NCBI GenBank assembly: GCA_037043015.1
Contig: CM073326.1
Span: 18,484,345 to 18,548,344 of the forward strand
Direction of reading: 5' to 3'
Length of the DNA stretch: 64,000 nt
From: Bryum argenteum
Lineage: Eukaryota > Streptophyta > Bryopsida > Bryales > Bryaceae
Part shown: positions 36,101 to 49,100 of the stretch, piece by piece
Numbering within the stretch: the first letter of the stretch is position 1
How the letters are laid out: every line of letters begins with the position of its first letter
Notes under the pieces: model-generated
The model's database searches: none
What the model saw: the letters and a program-made list of their open reading frames with translations, nothing else
What the model was told of the DNA's origin: nothing
Program-made: the position numbers and the translations under genes

Positions 36101-39100
36101 TTATATTCCTAGAACCATTACTTAGATGGCTACAAAGAGGCAATAACGGTTATACATTTGGCACATCAAAAATTAACATTGTTGCTGCTGCTTACGCTGA
36201 CGATCTAGCGGGTCTTGCTAATACCATCCAATCTATAGAAACTCAAATACACAAAATTGACAAATTCTGCGAATGGGCAGGAATGGACCTCAGTGCACAA
36301 AAATGCGCCATTACTGGTTGCCCTAACAAATCCAAAACAAAACCAGAAAAATTCAAAGAAATGATACAACAACACCATATCACTTATAGAACCCAACCCA
36401 TACCCATTCTCCACCAAAACGAACCCTATATATATCTCGGTATCCATATGGTACCCTCTTTAAAATGGAAAATCCAAACGCACATCGCAACAAATAAACT
36501 AACTGACCAATGCAAACAACTCACGAAATGCCCTGCAACAATCAAACAAAAAATCAATATGGTAGACACTGTTATTAGGGCAGGCATCGCTTACAGTTTT
36601 TATGCAGTACCATTTTCACTTCCAACCATTAAAAAACTCGACAAAAAAATAATAGGGATCCAGAAAATAATATGTGGCCTCCCTAAGTGTACACCAAACG
36701 TGATAAGCCAACTTCCACATAAACTATTTGGCCTCGAAGCATTCTCACTAAAAACCGCATACTTACGCTGCATTGGTGAACAACTCAGAAACGCACTCAA
36801 CGATAAGGGCAGACTTGGCATCATCTATAGAGGCCTCATCCAACACATCATCTCTAAACACGGTGGTGCAGAGAACATTCCAAGAATAAAACCATCTGAT
36901 TGTATGCATTCCCCAACCACAAGAACGCTATTCATTTTAAAACAAGAAGGCGGCATACATCTCAAGAGCACTGATGCTAACTTCCAATCGCTCAAGACCG
37001 AAATCGAACGTGAATGGTTTGAACATGCTACTATTGAACTTCCACACCTCAACTCGGCACTATCAATCAAATTAATACACAGGCTTCTACTCCACAATAT
37101 TCACAAAATAAAACACATCTCCCTCCCAAATGGTACAACCCTTATGTCCTCCATAGACTTTGCAACCTATTACAAAAACCCGACCAAACTGGAGAAAAGT
37201 GCGCTAGAAATAGCTGAAAAACTATTTTGTCAACCCAAATGTACCCTTAACTGTACAAATACATGTACTCAACACCCACCAGCCCGTACACTCAAACCAA
37301 CATATATCTCGGACAACCAAGACTTACTACCAAGAACTTTAGGCAACCAAACCCAACCCGTTGCCGAACAAATCATCCACCACCCAAACCCACCACCATT
37401 CATAAAAAATAACCTACTTAACTATCCGATCACCACAATATTAAAACACAAAAAAATTACTTCAAAAGACAAATACAAAATACTTAAAACCTACACTTCA
37501 TATCTATGTGAATGGGTGCACAACAACACCACGTACCACAAATGGATCCAACAAAGAGAACTAATCCCCCTAAATCAACCAACAATAATTTCACATAATA
37601 TCAAACTGCTCACCGAATATTACACCAAAGTACAACATGCCCATTATAAAAATTTAATCAACACACACTTCTCACACGCACAACATAGAGATACGAGATT
37701 CATACCCCCACCAACATCTACCCCGCTTACTCAAATACATATAGCAGAATGTAACCCAGAGAGAGACATTATAGCAAACAAATGCACCATACAAATAAAT
37801 AATGAAAAAACTCACCTCTACGAAGATAATGGACGATATCTCATCACCATTCCTACCAATAGGTTACAATGGCTATGGCAACAATTTCATACAAATTTAA
37901 ACAAACCACACGGCCTAGTACCACACACACAATCCTTCGAAACGGAACTGGTATGGTTATACCAAAGATACAAAGCCCAAACCTCTAAAAAAAACCCAAA
38001 ACAGACACCACACCACACCCTACCCACGTGCATTCTTGACCAAATCATTACTAACTTCAATATCACCCACTCATATTTTTCGTCACCAATTACATGCCCC
38101 ATACAAATCTCAAAATACTTCTCATCTTTTGCTCGAGATAAAATATTTGGATCTTGCGGCACTGCCTTTCAATATAAATGTTTAGGCATTGGTTACGCAC
38201 ACCCACACAATGCCAAAACAACTCAACAAGCTATCCACTGGGCAAGAATGGCAGCGAAACATGACCAAAACGCAATTACCATATTAGTTACTCCAGATAC
38301 AAACTGGTATCAAAACTCAACCCCGCACAATGGACCTTTCCCTGATACGCACGTAATAACCCACTTCACAGCTGATTCCATCACATATGATATACCATCA
38401 CCCCCGCAGAAATACAAACCAAATGCTGAACCACTCGCAATCTCCATCATGTGCATACACCACCAAAACAACCATATTGGCACATTCCAACAAATTAATA
38501 ACATCAAAAATGCCATTGTGACTATGCAAATCTCACACTATTATATACAACAGGCTCCGCCAACTCCACTCAACACTAATGTCAATAAAAACAAACACTG
38601 GAAAAAAAAAAACTGTATCCTCCACCATCACCCACGACCCCCTCAACCACAGATATACCCCCTCTTCCATCATTTGTAACTAACCCTGTACTAAAATTCC
38701 AATTGCAACACAGTTACTATACGGATGGCTCCTTCATACCCCCTAAACAAGCTCCGGATGGCCACTGGAAAAAAGAAAAAGCCGGATACGGCATTTACAA
38801 TTCCACAAAACCGGACATGCAACTATCAGAAAGACTTCCGGCCTTCAAACATGCTTTGAGCGAATTAATGGCTATATATACAACACTTTACTTAATTAGC
38901 AACAAATACCCAAATGAACTGCATATATCTTTCTGATCGCATCAATGTCTTTACAATCTTAATACACATATTCAACACCCCTCCACACACCACAATCATG
39001 CCGATAAAGCCATATTGGCAGAAATGGTTGAAATGCTCAAAAACCGCACACAACCCACTATATTTTATAAAGTCAAAGCACATATCAACATCACTGGCAA

Positions 39101-40165
39101 CGAAGAGGCAGACAAACTTGCAAAAGCCGGTGCCACTAAAAAATACTCAATAGCTACAAAACCCCACGAATTCGCACACACAACGCCATTCTACTACCAA
39201 AAATACGTATGGCCTGGACCCTTAACACGCCCGGATAAAGGCCCAGTCCGATGTCTCCAAACATACTTACACAACTATGACTACGATAACAACCTTGAAA
39301 TACTTGCTACCCAATTCCCTAACATCAATAAATGGACCACAAACCCGGATATTGACCAAGAATTATCTAACGCATATTGGTCAAATCCTATAATTTCAGA
39401 CTCTCAAAAAACGACTACTTTAAAACTCCGCACAGGCCAGTACATGGGTAATGCAAGAAAACAACTATTTTTTGGAAGAGAACGCTTTCCATCCATTACT
39501 TGCTCTATCTGTAACTCCACAGATGCCGATACATGGTTACATACACTGCTCAAATGTAGCCACCATCATATACACGCCATTAGAATAAAAAGACACAATA
39601 AAGTTGTATGGGAATTAAGAAAATTAATTCTCTCCTCACAAAAATCCCGTTGCTACATCCTAATGAACGCGGGCACATTTAATAACAACCCACAAGAAAA
39701 CACAGTCCCTATGTGGCTATTACAGTGTAATTGTACACAACAACGATGCCACTGCAACGCTAGATTCAAACCAGACATCTTATGCGTAAAAGGCCTCCCA
39801 CACAATAGCGACCCACCATTACACCCCTCGGAAAACCTCATAATCCAATTCATTGAATTTACCTACTGCAACGACAGATTTCCACAAGAACAATAAATAA
39901 CAAAACCGAAAAATACCAACCACTTATCACTAACATCGGCAACTTAGGATGGAAAGTTGACCCACTGATCGTCATTACAGCAGGCGCTCGAGGCACATCA
40001 CACAAACCATCAATAAAAACACTCATAGATAAATTCCAATTATCAGAAACATGCACTAAACGTACATTTCAGGAAAGTAAATACCATTGCCATTCAACAT
40101 GCAGGATCAATTATTTTACATAAAAGAAAAATTGAAAACAACCAAACAATACCAACAATAACCTA
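33161..40165 (+). pseudogene. LINE ORF2: endonuclease, reverse transcriptase, RNase H
   Basis: The endonuclease spans about 33797-34560 (HIVTWNASS, IQETKL, MCGDFNRD, LNSDHFPVTL). Reverse transcriptase spans about 35480-36340 (NNKAPGPDKIP, FRAERSTARQ, IDFKNAFGSLDHA, GTIQGDTLSPYLF, YADDLAGLAN). A long linker with a Cys cluster (CQPKCTLNCTNTC) precedes RNase H at about 38707-39140 (YYTDGSF, SELMAIY, VKAHINITGNEEADKLAKAG). The C-terminus has CSICNSTDADTWLHTLLKCS, CNCTQQRCHC and a final ITAGARGTSHKPSIKTL segment. The frame shifts between about 35190 and 35254, has a TGA where Trp is expected at 35926-35928, shifts again between about 38650 and 38700, is disturbed near 38930-39010, and shifts twice after 39890. 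This copy is therefore broken. Confidence 0.85.
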
Positions 40166-40617
40166 ACAAAAAATTTAAAGGAGGGGGGATGGAGTAATGG
40201 CGCAAACCACTTCTCACAGAAGATTAACACTTGTCTCATGTAGATGGGACGGGGCCGATTGATTAATACAAATTTCCTGCCTATGAGTAACTCACTAGCA
40301 GCACCAAGCCATGTAGATCACACTAAAAGCTCAAACAGACCAATCGAGAATCGAACTCGGACCATTTATTAGCAATACAAACATCCTTTCCAATCAACGT
40401 GGAATCATGGCTTAGCGTCCATAACACACTCAAAACACCAGATATACCCCATATGATCCTCCTCTTTATTTTGGTTACTATAGTGTCTATTCCCGAAAGG
40501 GGTGAGTAGTCTTGCACCAATGGCCCTTTGTCCGGTGGGCACCGGCTCATTGGCAAGACGAACAGACACTTTATTCACGCCGGCCCTCTAATAAGGACCG
40601 GAGTTTTTATCATATCA
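40166..40617 (+). other. LINE 3' region with hairpins
   Basis: Two stem-loops lie near the end: CCGGTG-GG-CACCGG at 40532-40545, and CGGCCCT..AGGACCG at 40581-40600 with one mismatch. LINE reverse transcriptases often recognise such 3' structures. The element ends TTTTTATCATATCA without poly(A). On the minus strand 40345-40381 can fold as a tRNA-like T-arm (CGAGTTCGATTCTCG) next to an anticodon-like arm with loop ATTGCTA; this may be chance. Confidence 0.5.
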
Positions 40618-40632
40618 TAAAGAAAAGGAACT
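40618..40632. repeat. Target-site duplication of the LINE, right copy
   Basis: TAAAGAAAAGGAACT matches 28381-28395 over all 15 bases. Confidence 0.85.
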
Positions 40633-41802
40633 CATTTCTTTATGACTCCTTCCAATAGCAAAACAAGTTTTTAATTATTTGAAGCAATTGTATGAAGAAT
40701 CGAACAAAGCTTTACCAGTGAACTTACATAAACAACTTTTTCGTTTAAACATCTGATTCTAATGATACAATAACCTTCTTGGAATCATCGCAAACAATTC
40801 TTCATCAAGCCAAAATTGCAAGTTATAATTTCTTTGAAGATCAACAAGTTAATTTGTTGCTTCGCGCTTCACCTAATTTACTCAACTCACGTCAACCACG
40901 AGCACTATTGTTATCTTCAAGCATGATTAATGTTGCTGCACTTAGCCAAGCTACCCAATTCTTATTGGCTAAAGCGCTTTATAGAGCTTCTTATCTCCAA
41001 AATATTTCTTATACTTCAAATCAAAGTCAATACTACTCCTTTTGAATTATGGACTAGTATTGAGCCCAATTTCAGTCATCTTCAAATATTTGGCTGTACA
41101 GCTTCGTCTCAGATTCTTAATGAGAAGCGTACTAAGTTGGTAGATAAAGCCTTTAAGTGTATCTTTATTGGCTAAAATGCACCACTTGGAATAAAAGGCT
41201 ATCGTTTGTATCATACTACTACAAAGCACTTATTTTATAGGAGAGATGTAATAATTCTCTGAAGATGAATTACTATTGCCATGAAGTTTGTACCTAAGTA
41301 TTGACCCTTCCAGGGTCTTTTTATTGGAGTTTATGTTGCTTCTCTCCTACCACAAATGTATTGCCCACTACTCATTCACCAATAGTACCAGATCCATCAT
41401 CTATTGCGTGCACCCCGATCCTACTTCTAACAGATTTCCTACCATACCCTGACACTCCAGATCCAGCTATGACCAGCTCATAATCTTTACTATTAATTCC
41501 ACATGAGCGCTCACATCTTCGTCATCTTGGTTGATATTCTCCTCCTGGAAGAACTTGTCGACGTCCCACTAAGCCACAACGATTCACACCCAAGTTTCAT
41601 GACACCAACTTGTATGTATATGGCTTTCTGCCCAACTTTCTCAACAATCATGAACCTCACGATTAGAAAGAAGCCATGGATAGTAAATATAGTTTTCTAA
41701 TTATCAACAAAACTTGGGAATGTTAAATTTTGATTAAAAACATATGCAAGAAGAAGACAATTTTATCTTTTCTCAATAATTAAATATTTAAGAGCTCAAA
41801 TT

Positions 41803-41806
<4 letters not shown>

Positions 41807-41833
<27 letters not shown>
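41807..41833. repeat. (AT)n microsatellite
   Basis: A run of about 13 AT units seen directly, inside the old Copia region. Confidence 0.9.
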
Positions 41834-42229
41834 CATTTGATATGACATTGGGAAGTGAATATTTGTCTACTTTCGTCTTCCACACACCTTTTGCGTATTT
41901 GACAAGCTTCTATTCTAACTTACTACTCTTATATCTAGTAAACTACTTAATGAGAATTCCTATTTTAAGCAGTTTGTCCTTTTATGGTCAATTTTTATTA
42001 TTATCCTTCTTGGTATAGGTGTGACAAACTCCAATGCTTCATCTCCTTGGGCTTAATGCTTTTGGACTTGAGGTGTTGTTTAGACATTATTGAAGTTCCT
42101 CTTTCCTTATGCCAAAATTACATATACACCATACATGTGTGGTTTGGGGAAGTTCCTATGTTGATATATCAACTACCATTGATTCTGTAGGAAAAAATCA
42201 AACTTTAACTTCTGATTTTCAACATGTTC

Positions 42230-42412
42230 TCAAATAGAATGATGACAAATCTCTATGTGCTTTGTTCTTAAATAATTTTTAGGATTCCCTTTGAATAGTA
42301 TTGCACTTTGATTATCACAATATTTAATTTTTGGAAATATTTCAGGTTCTCTTATATCATCGAAAAAATTCTTTAACCATGGAGCTTCTTTTACAGCTTG
42401 TGTACGACCCAA
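42230..42412 (-). mobile_element. Copia RNase H fragment in reverse orientation
   Basis: The minus strand encodes EAPWLKNFFDDI, KYCDNQSAILFKGNP and RTKHIEI, the typical Copia RNase H segment. It is opposite in direction to the surrounding Copia element, so it is a separate fragment inserted into it or a rearranged piece. It is a broken fossil. Confidence 0.65.
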
Positions 42413-43013
42413 AAATTCTCCTTTGGTACTATCTAGAGCTAGTGAAGGATCTTAGGCTACATGTGTTAAATTGATTCTTCGTGTATTATTACATGGCGAA
42501 GCAAAAAACAATTAATTGTTGTTCTTTCCTCCACTGAAGGTGTACATATTGTTGTAGCTACACCAGTCAAGGAATTACTACGGCTTCAAGCTATACTATC
42601 TCAGCTTCAATAGCCTCTTCAACGCCCTAGTCTTCTTTATTGTGCTTATCAATCCTACATAGCTCTTGATGAAAATCCAAAGTATCAAGATCGTTCCAAA
42701 CATATTGATTGACTTGCTAAACATATTTACTTACATAATTATTTCATTCGAGATAAAGTTCAAGCCCAACTTCTCAAACTTAAATTCACTTCCAACTGTG
42801 ACTATGTATACAAATATTCTAACCAAATCACTTTTAGAGTCAAGCATTGGAATTGTCTATAAGCCTTTGACCTACCAACTTCTTCCGGATAGCAACAAGG
42901 GGTGTTATGTGTTCTACTTCATCCTCTTGAATTAAGGCTAACAACAATTGGCGTCTTTTAAAGTTTTAGTTTAAGTTTTAGAAGTTAGTTTAGCCGTGCA
43001 GCTGTAGGGAGCG

Positions 43014-43187
43014 TGTTAGTATAGATTTTATGTGGAGAGTTGGAGACCAATCTTAATTATAGACAAAGAGTCTCATCCCACCTTTACCTTATATGAAAGG
43101 TTGTCTCTCACTTCATAAGAAAACTGCCCTTGCTATATGTACCATTATTGATATAATTATATTACTCACTTTCATGACATCTTCACA
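43014..43187 (+). repeat. Copia 3' LTR
   Basis: This 174-bp unit begins TGTTAG after a short purine-rich stretch (GTAGGGAGCG) and ends CTTCACA. It resembles the 5' LTR end (ATTATTCACC..TTTTCACA versus ATTACTCACT..CTTCACA). Confidence 0.55.
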
Positions 43188-45082
43188 ATATTAAATACTC
43201 TCACTTTTCCAATTTGACTAATTTTAAAACATTTTTTAAACATTCAAAATTGTTTTGGAGTTCATTTGAGTGATACATATGCAAAGTTAGATATAACTTA
43301 AGAACGCTTTATACAAGGATTGAAGCTGTACTTGGGGCAAAAAAAGTGCAAAAATCCTGTTAATAGGATTGGTTCATTTCTTGTAGTTCAAAAAAAGGAG
43401 CAATCACGTTGCAAGAATTCTTGCCCTCATTCGGCACCATGTTCGGTTTGTAAAGCGTCCCTTACTTAATAGTAAATTCATAAGTCATATAAGTAATATA
43501 TTATTTGAAGCAGGTAGATAGTTTTTGGTTTTGTTTTGTTTTGGAGAAGACATGATGATTTTGGGCATAGCCGGTACAATGAGGGTGCATGAGGTGTTGG
43601 TGGAAGCGGTTTATTCTTAGAGTTGTAGAATACAATCAAATCACAAACCTGTAGTTAGAAAAGTTTACCATAGATAAACTATAATAAGATTCCTATTAGA
43701 GCTCTAACATAGGGAGGGGCAACTGTTTCGGTAATTCCTTTCAAAAGTGGGTTTGAATCCACTTAATTGTGCACAATTGAGGAATCTAAACGGAATTAAG
43801 CTCCTCAAAACCAACCCATAGTTATATAAGCTTCAATTTATTATATTTAAACCCATAAGAAGAAGCAATTATCAATTTCTATGGAATTTATTTATTCCGC
43901 TATCACTATGGATGTGCTTCTCTTGAGCACATTCATTTAACTAGATCAATTGAGTAGACTGCATGTGCTCCTCAGTTAGTGTACTCTTCTTCCCCATTAC
44001 ATGCATCCACTTGACTACACTTGTACAATAGCATGAATTGTTTTCTTTTCCTGGCTCATACACACCCTAGATTTATATTGCTCTTTTGACTCTCGCGAAA
44101 TTGTTTGTTGATTGAATACAAAAGTATACTCCATGATCTCTTCCTTCTAGGATTTTTTCATAAATTCTTTATTGTTGGCACAAGCAGAATACTTTTGCTT
44201 TTCCCTTGCCCAATTGAGGTTTCTCCTTCTCTACACTTATAGTATTTGATTTCTCTATTCCAAAAACACGTACTATCTCACATTCACACATACACTCTAG
44301 ATACATCAAATAAAACCATAGGCAAGCATACCATACATTCACACATGATCATAACTATGGAAATTCCTCACTGAATCACTTCATTGATTTGAGCACACTA
44401 TGACACATCCACAATCAATTCTCTCTCAAAGTATCTTCAATCATAACCTAATCGCATCACAAAGGCAAAAGCACAATTGCATCACATTTAAATCTAAAAG
44501 ATCACCACAATATTCACAATCACTATTGAAATCTACTTCCTCAATTGATTGTATGCACAAAATTATATGACTATATAGACTACTAAAATTGTCGACCTCA
44601 CTACCGCAGAAGCACTCGATCTTCAATAGACAAAAAAACTACTGATGTTTTATTTGCTATCTATAGCTACTAGTTATTGTCCATTAATCGTTTTTTTAGT
44701 TTGCATCCTCTAAGTACTATTGAATCTCATTCATCTTTTGCTAAATCCATGGAAATCCAAAAATAAGGTTAATATTAACACTTAACTTGTGAAACTTGTA
44801 TTCTACTACAACGTATTGAAAATTTCAAGAAAAGTTCAATAATGGACTAAAAGCATCTATAGACTAGTATTACAGCAACGGGTCAATGATTCCCAAGAGA
44901 TTGAATTTCAAAGTATTTATGGCATGAAATGTACTAAAAATTAATTTTTTGGGTGTGGCAACGTTAAGGGGATGTATTAGTGTTCATTAAAAGTGAGGAA
45001 TTTCAAATACTTAATTGTACATTTTGGAAAAGGGTGATGACGAACAAAATTGAACATAAATTTCATATACATACATATATGA

Positions 45083-45128
<46 letters not shown>

Positions 45129-46160
45129 AGGAAGGTTAATTATATAGATTCAAATTGTCCATAACGTTAAGTTGGTGACATTCATACTAATAGCACACAT
45201 AATGGAAGTGTGCATACAAACACAAATGAGAGTGTAAATGTGGTTGTAGAGATTTTTATGCAACATGAATTTTTATGCAACGATGACATAGGCGTATGTA
45301 TTTGAAAATATCATAAAAGGGAGTGACAATGTGATTGCATAGATCAATAAAGAACTCGATTTGTAAAGGAGCGTCAAGTGGGTCGTACACTAAAGGAGCG
45401 TCAACTAGGACGTTCAAATTTGTACTAGGGAACCTCACGGGTGTGAGGCTCCCTCAAATTCTATTGCATCCTTGCCCGCGGGTTTTTACGCATAGATTTC
45501 CACAAAAAGTAAAAAGGGAATCATTATAGCATAAATCAATGTTCTATTCAGTAACGTCGACACTATAATCTCTTTCTTGCATATCTATGCACCCACATTG
45601 ACGATCCTCTTTACGTCCCCACAAACCTGTTGTTGACACCAAATGTAGTCATGTAGATTTGCACAAAACATTGTACTGTACTATGGGATACCCTTTCTCA
45701 AAAATAGCAATATTGTTGCAAATACAATCACTTAATTTTGGCTTCAAATTATATCACTATAAAATAACATTCCAAAAAATATAAAGAGGTTCTTGAAATC
45801 TTGTGAAAGTTTCAACCTCCTCCTTTCTAAGGTTTTAAAATTGGTTTTCCTTTTGATACATCCTGAAACCAATTCTTACTTCCAATAACGTAGGTGTTGG
45901 TCATAAAGAAAACAGATGAGAAGATAAAAAGAAAAGTCAATACTGAAAAGAAAAGTCAGCAGTGAAAAGAAAAGCGAAGGCATACGGAAAGAATAAGCTT
46001 TCGAAGTGCCAAGCTGGGAAACCGATGCAGATAAGCTTTTCTTCGTCAAAACCCGTCGATTCCTCCTGGTACTTGCGAAGAGGAGGATCACCATTCGGGT
46101 TCTCCCCCCGTCGCACACAATCGCAATTGCTCACAAGCAATCCCGGGTGGTTTGACCAAA
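43188..46160. other. AT-rich gene-free region
   Basis: No coding frame, RNA gene or transposon terminus was recognised. A 37-T run lies at 45085-45121. The last 300 bases before 46161 are probably promoter and leader of TIC56. Confidence 0.5.
45085..45121. repeat. Poly(T) tract, 37 nt
   Basis: An uninterrupted T run in AT-rich DNA. No attached retroposon body was recognised. Confidence 0.95.
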
Positions 46161-49100
46161 ATGCGGCGATGGCTGGGAATGGGCGGAAAGCCCTCAGCAG
46201 CCCCATCACCCGCACCCTCAGAGCCCACAGAGCCCACACCAACACCCGAGGCTCCAAGCAACGAGTACCTCCAGCGACTGGAGCAGTTCGACTTGGAAAC
46301 GCACGAAGAGGTCGAGGATCCCCGCTACACCGAAGAAGTGGAGGCCGACCTCCGCGAGGATGCATACTTCCGGCCCGCCACCAGCGAGGACGAGATTCGG
46401 GAGAATAATGAGGTTCTCGAGGAGTTCAGGAAATCGCAAATGGCCAGGTTCTTGCTCCGGAGTGAGGAGTTGGCGGCCGAAGAGCGGGCTGCGGAGAGAC
46501 TCAAGAATGCGGTTCCTACCCGACCTGAGGATGCTGAGCTTTGGCAGAAGCTGCCCCTTGTGCCTGGGCCTTATGGCGAACCGCCCATTCCGCGGAAAGC
46601 GCTCAGAACTGATGAGGAAGTGCAGGGCAGGTTTTGGGATTTCTTTAAGCAGTTTCAGTTTGGTCTTTGGGGGTATCGACAACGTCCTTACCCACCGGAA
46701 CGACCCATCGATGTGCAGCAAGTGCTTGGATACAAATGGCTCGACAAGCGTTACGCCGATTGTAAGTCATTCATACTCTTCTGTTCAACATTCAATGATG
46801 CAATTAACATAATTCTTCAATTGATTTCGTTACCTTCCTGTTATCATTTGCATTACTCTGAAATTTGCAAGTTCATGCAAGTTCATAGCGCTAAACCTCT
46901 CCGCTCCAGATAATTAACCTCTGCACATTTTCAAGGGTTTAGGTTCTAGGGTTTATCATGCATTCATTCAATTGCCCCTGGCATCGCATGCAATGAGTTG
47001 GTACGATGTTTTGTTTCTTTCGATGCGAATCGATTGTTATGTTTGTATTCCGGATGACCTTTCGTCTGAATTAGTACGCTTCATGTTCAAATCGAAGAAC
47101 TTCCTGCAGATTATGAGCTCTAGAAAACGTATAGCGCACCTGGAAGGGTTTCGGCTCTAGGGTTTACCTTGCATTTGCTCGATTGCCCCTGGCATCACAC
47201 GCAATGAAGTGACATTCTTATCGCTTTCGTTGTCTTTCGTTGTATGCTTGATGGCCCTTGTCTTCAGTAGTAAAATTCTAATCTCAGTTTATGGTCAATT
47301 GAACACAAACATGGACTCTCATTGTGTTAGGCTGTCGATCAAATGTCGCATCAATTTTAGGGTTTAAGGTCTCTCATCTGTATCTAGTTATGTTTTCTGT
47401 CGGTAATTTTACACTTTAAAGATGTTGGAGATTGTGTAACTTAGTTAGAATTTCTATTAATTAGCTCAGTGAAGGTTTCTAACCATCTTCAGTAAGAATT
47501 ATCTTCCGAGTAGAATGGCACTTGTGTCATACACTCCATGCCTTCATGCCGTTTTCTCATTGTACTTCAGTTTTTAATGCTCTGTGGCTTGTGAAACAGT
47601 TACAATGAGGGCCGGAGGATGGTACTACAAGGACCGACTGGGACGAACTCGAGGTCCCATGGAGCTCATTAATCTCAAGACGGCATGGGCAGCAGGGATT
47701 GTCGATAAGAACACTTTCATTTGGGGAGACGATATGGACGAGTGGGCACCCATTGGCATGGTTTACGGCCTTCAACCTGCGGTCGAAACCCCCGATTGTA
47801 CGTCCATACTGCACTTTTACTACAGAATATCCATACTCATCAGTGACTACACATCATTCTATACTTGTTTTGCATTGTAGACCATTCATTCATCACTTCA
47901 TCAACTGTATGTTCTCGTATATAACATACTGCATGTTCATGATCATACTTAATCGATTCCGCAAGACAGTGCAGTGGCTGAACCTGATTCAGTACTTGTT
48001 CTGTATTGGAGCCCATTCATCATCTATTCACCAACTGAATGTTCTCTTCTATAACATATTGCATTCTTACTGATTCAGCATGACGAACTTGTTTTGTATT
48101 GGAGATCATGCATCATCTATTCACCAACTGTATGTTTTCTTCTGTAGCATACGTCATTCCTTTAGTATAATAAGACAGTGAAGTGGCTAGAGTGTCTGTA
48201 TTGGAGATTCTAGAGTTCATAATTGTGATGATGTTTATGTTTCGGTTTTTGCAGTGAAGCTGGCGGCGGCGGGAACGGCGTTGGTGCACAAGATTGCGAG
48301 AGGGCTACCTCCATGGACACCATTGAAGGGTCACAGTATCAAATCCTACAAGCAGATTCAAGCTGAGGCGATCGAGAAGAAGGAGCGAGAGAAAGCGGTG
48401 TTGCGACAGAACCATGGTGCGTGGCCTGGTGAAGCCACTCCGGCTCATGCCATGTTCTTGTGGGCCGGTGGAGCTGAGCTCACCGACCTCCTGGAGCAAA
48501 GCACCAAGCAAATCATGCCCTCCAAGTTCATCTCTTACGAAGCCAGGTACGCCATTTCGCCGTACAATCATCCACAGTCTTCCACCTAAGTACACTGTTA
48601 CTCCATCTATTGGTTACCAGTAAATCAGATTATCTTATTCTCTTTCGCAACTGAGCTCACAAATGAAAAATATTTTCTATTAATCACTGGACAGAAGCTG
48701 GAAGCATGCGTTTTTGTTTGACTGCACTGTTATTGCTCTCTTTTTGAATGCAACCTGCATGTTATCTTCTGTAGTTCTGTTTTTCCGTAACCTCAAAGAA
48801 GCGCTCCTATTTACAAGCTTTGTCTGTGGTGCTGTTTCAGGAAAGAGTTGGCAAAACAGATTCCAGGGTTGCGGCCATGGGAAGTGTTGGAGGTGGAGCA
48901 GGTGATGGATCTGGTGACGTATACGAAAGAGTGGTACCGTGAAGATTTGGGCGAGTTCACCACCCGTGCTGACTACGAGAGAGATTGGTTCGAGTCTTTC
49001 CAGGTACAATCTTCACCCTTCTCAAGGATCTGTCAACCACATCTGAAATTTATTCGCTCTCGATACATTCAAAAAGCTTCTCCTTCATTTGACATGAATC

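Larger units (their letters stand above)
28396..40617 (+). mobile_element. Giant non-LTR retrotransposon (LINE), 12.2 kb, full length
   Basis: The element is bounded by a perfect 15-bp target duplication and lies inside the gag region of an older Copia element. Reading along the plus strand it has a 5' region, ORF1 (to 31037), a third long ORF (to 32776), a 2A-like motif (33131-33160), and ORF2 with apurinic-type endonuclease, reverse transcriptase, RNase H and a Cys/His-rich C-terminus (to about 40160). A 450-bp 3' region with hairpins follows. It ends without poly(A). From about 31.2 kb the plus strand is A/C-rich and strikingly poor in G. The endonuclease-RT-RNase H order places it in the broad I/Tad-like group; the exact clade is not determined. 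ORF2 has roughly five breaks, so this copy is probably inactive. Confidence 0.9.
24289..43187 (+). mobile_element. Old Copia LTR retrotransposon, split by two nested insertions
   Basis: Parts read in order on the plus strand. A degraded 5' LTR lies at about 24289-24394. A primer-binding site, TGGTATTAGAGC (24395-24406), is close to the initiator-Met tRNA complement used by Copia. Leader runs to 24481 and gag sequence covers 28003-28380 (NYSSWSIKLELLL). Gag resumes at 40633 (LYEESNKAL). Integrase sequence lies at about 40780-41250 (FELWTSIEPNFSHLQIFGC), RNase H at about 42560-42870, and a 3' LTR at 43014-43187 (TGTTAG..TTCACA). A pogo-like element and a 12.2-kb LINE interrupt it. It is heavily broken with many breaks, and the two LTRs have diverged strongly, so it is ancient. 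Confidence 0.7.

Noticed and set aside
40345-40381. tRNA gene on the minus strand
   Set aside because: Only the T-arm and anticodon arm fold; the D-arm and acceptor stem do not, so it is at most a tRNA-like piece in the LINE 3' region.
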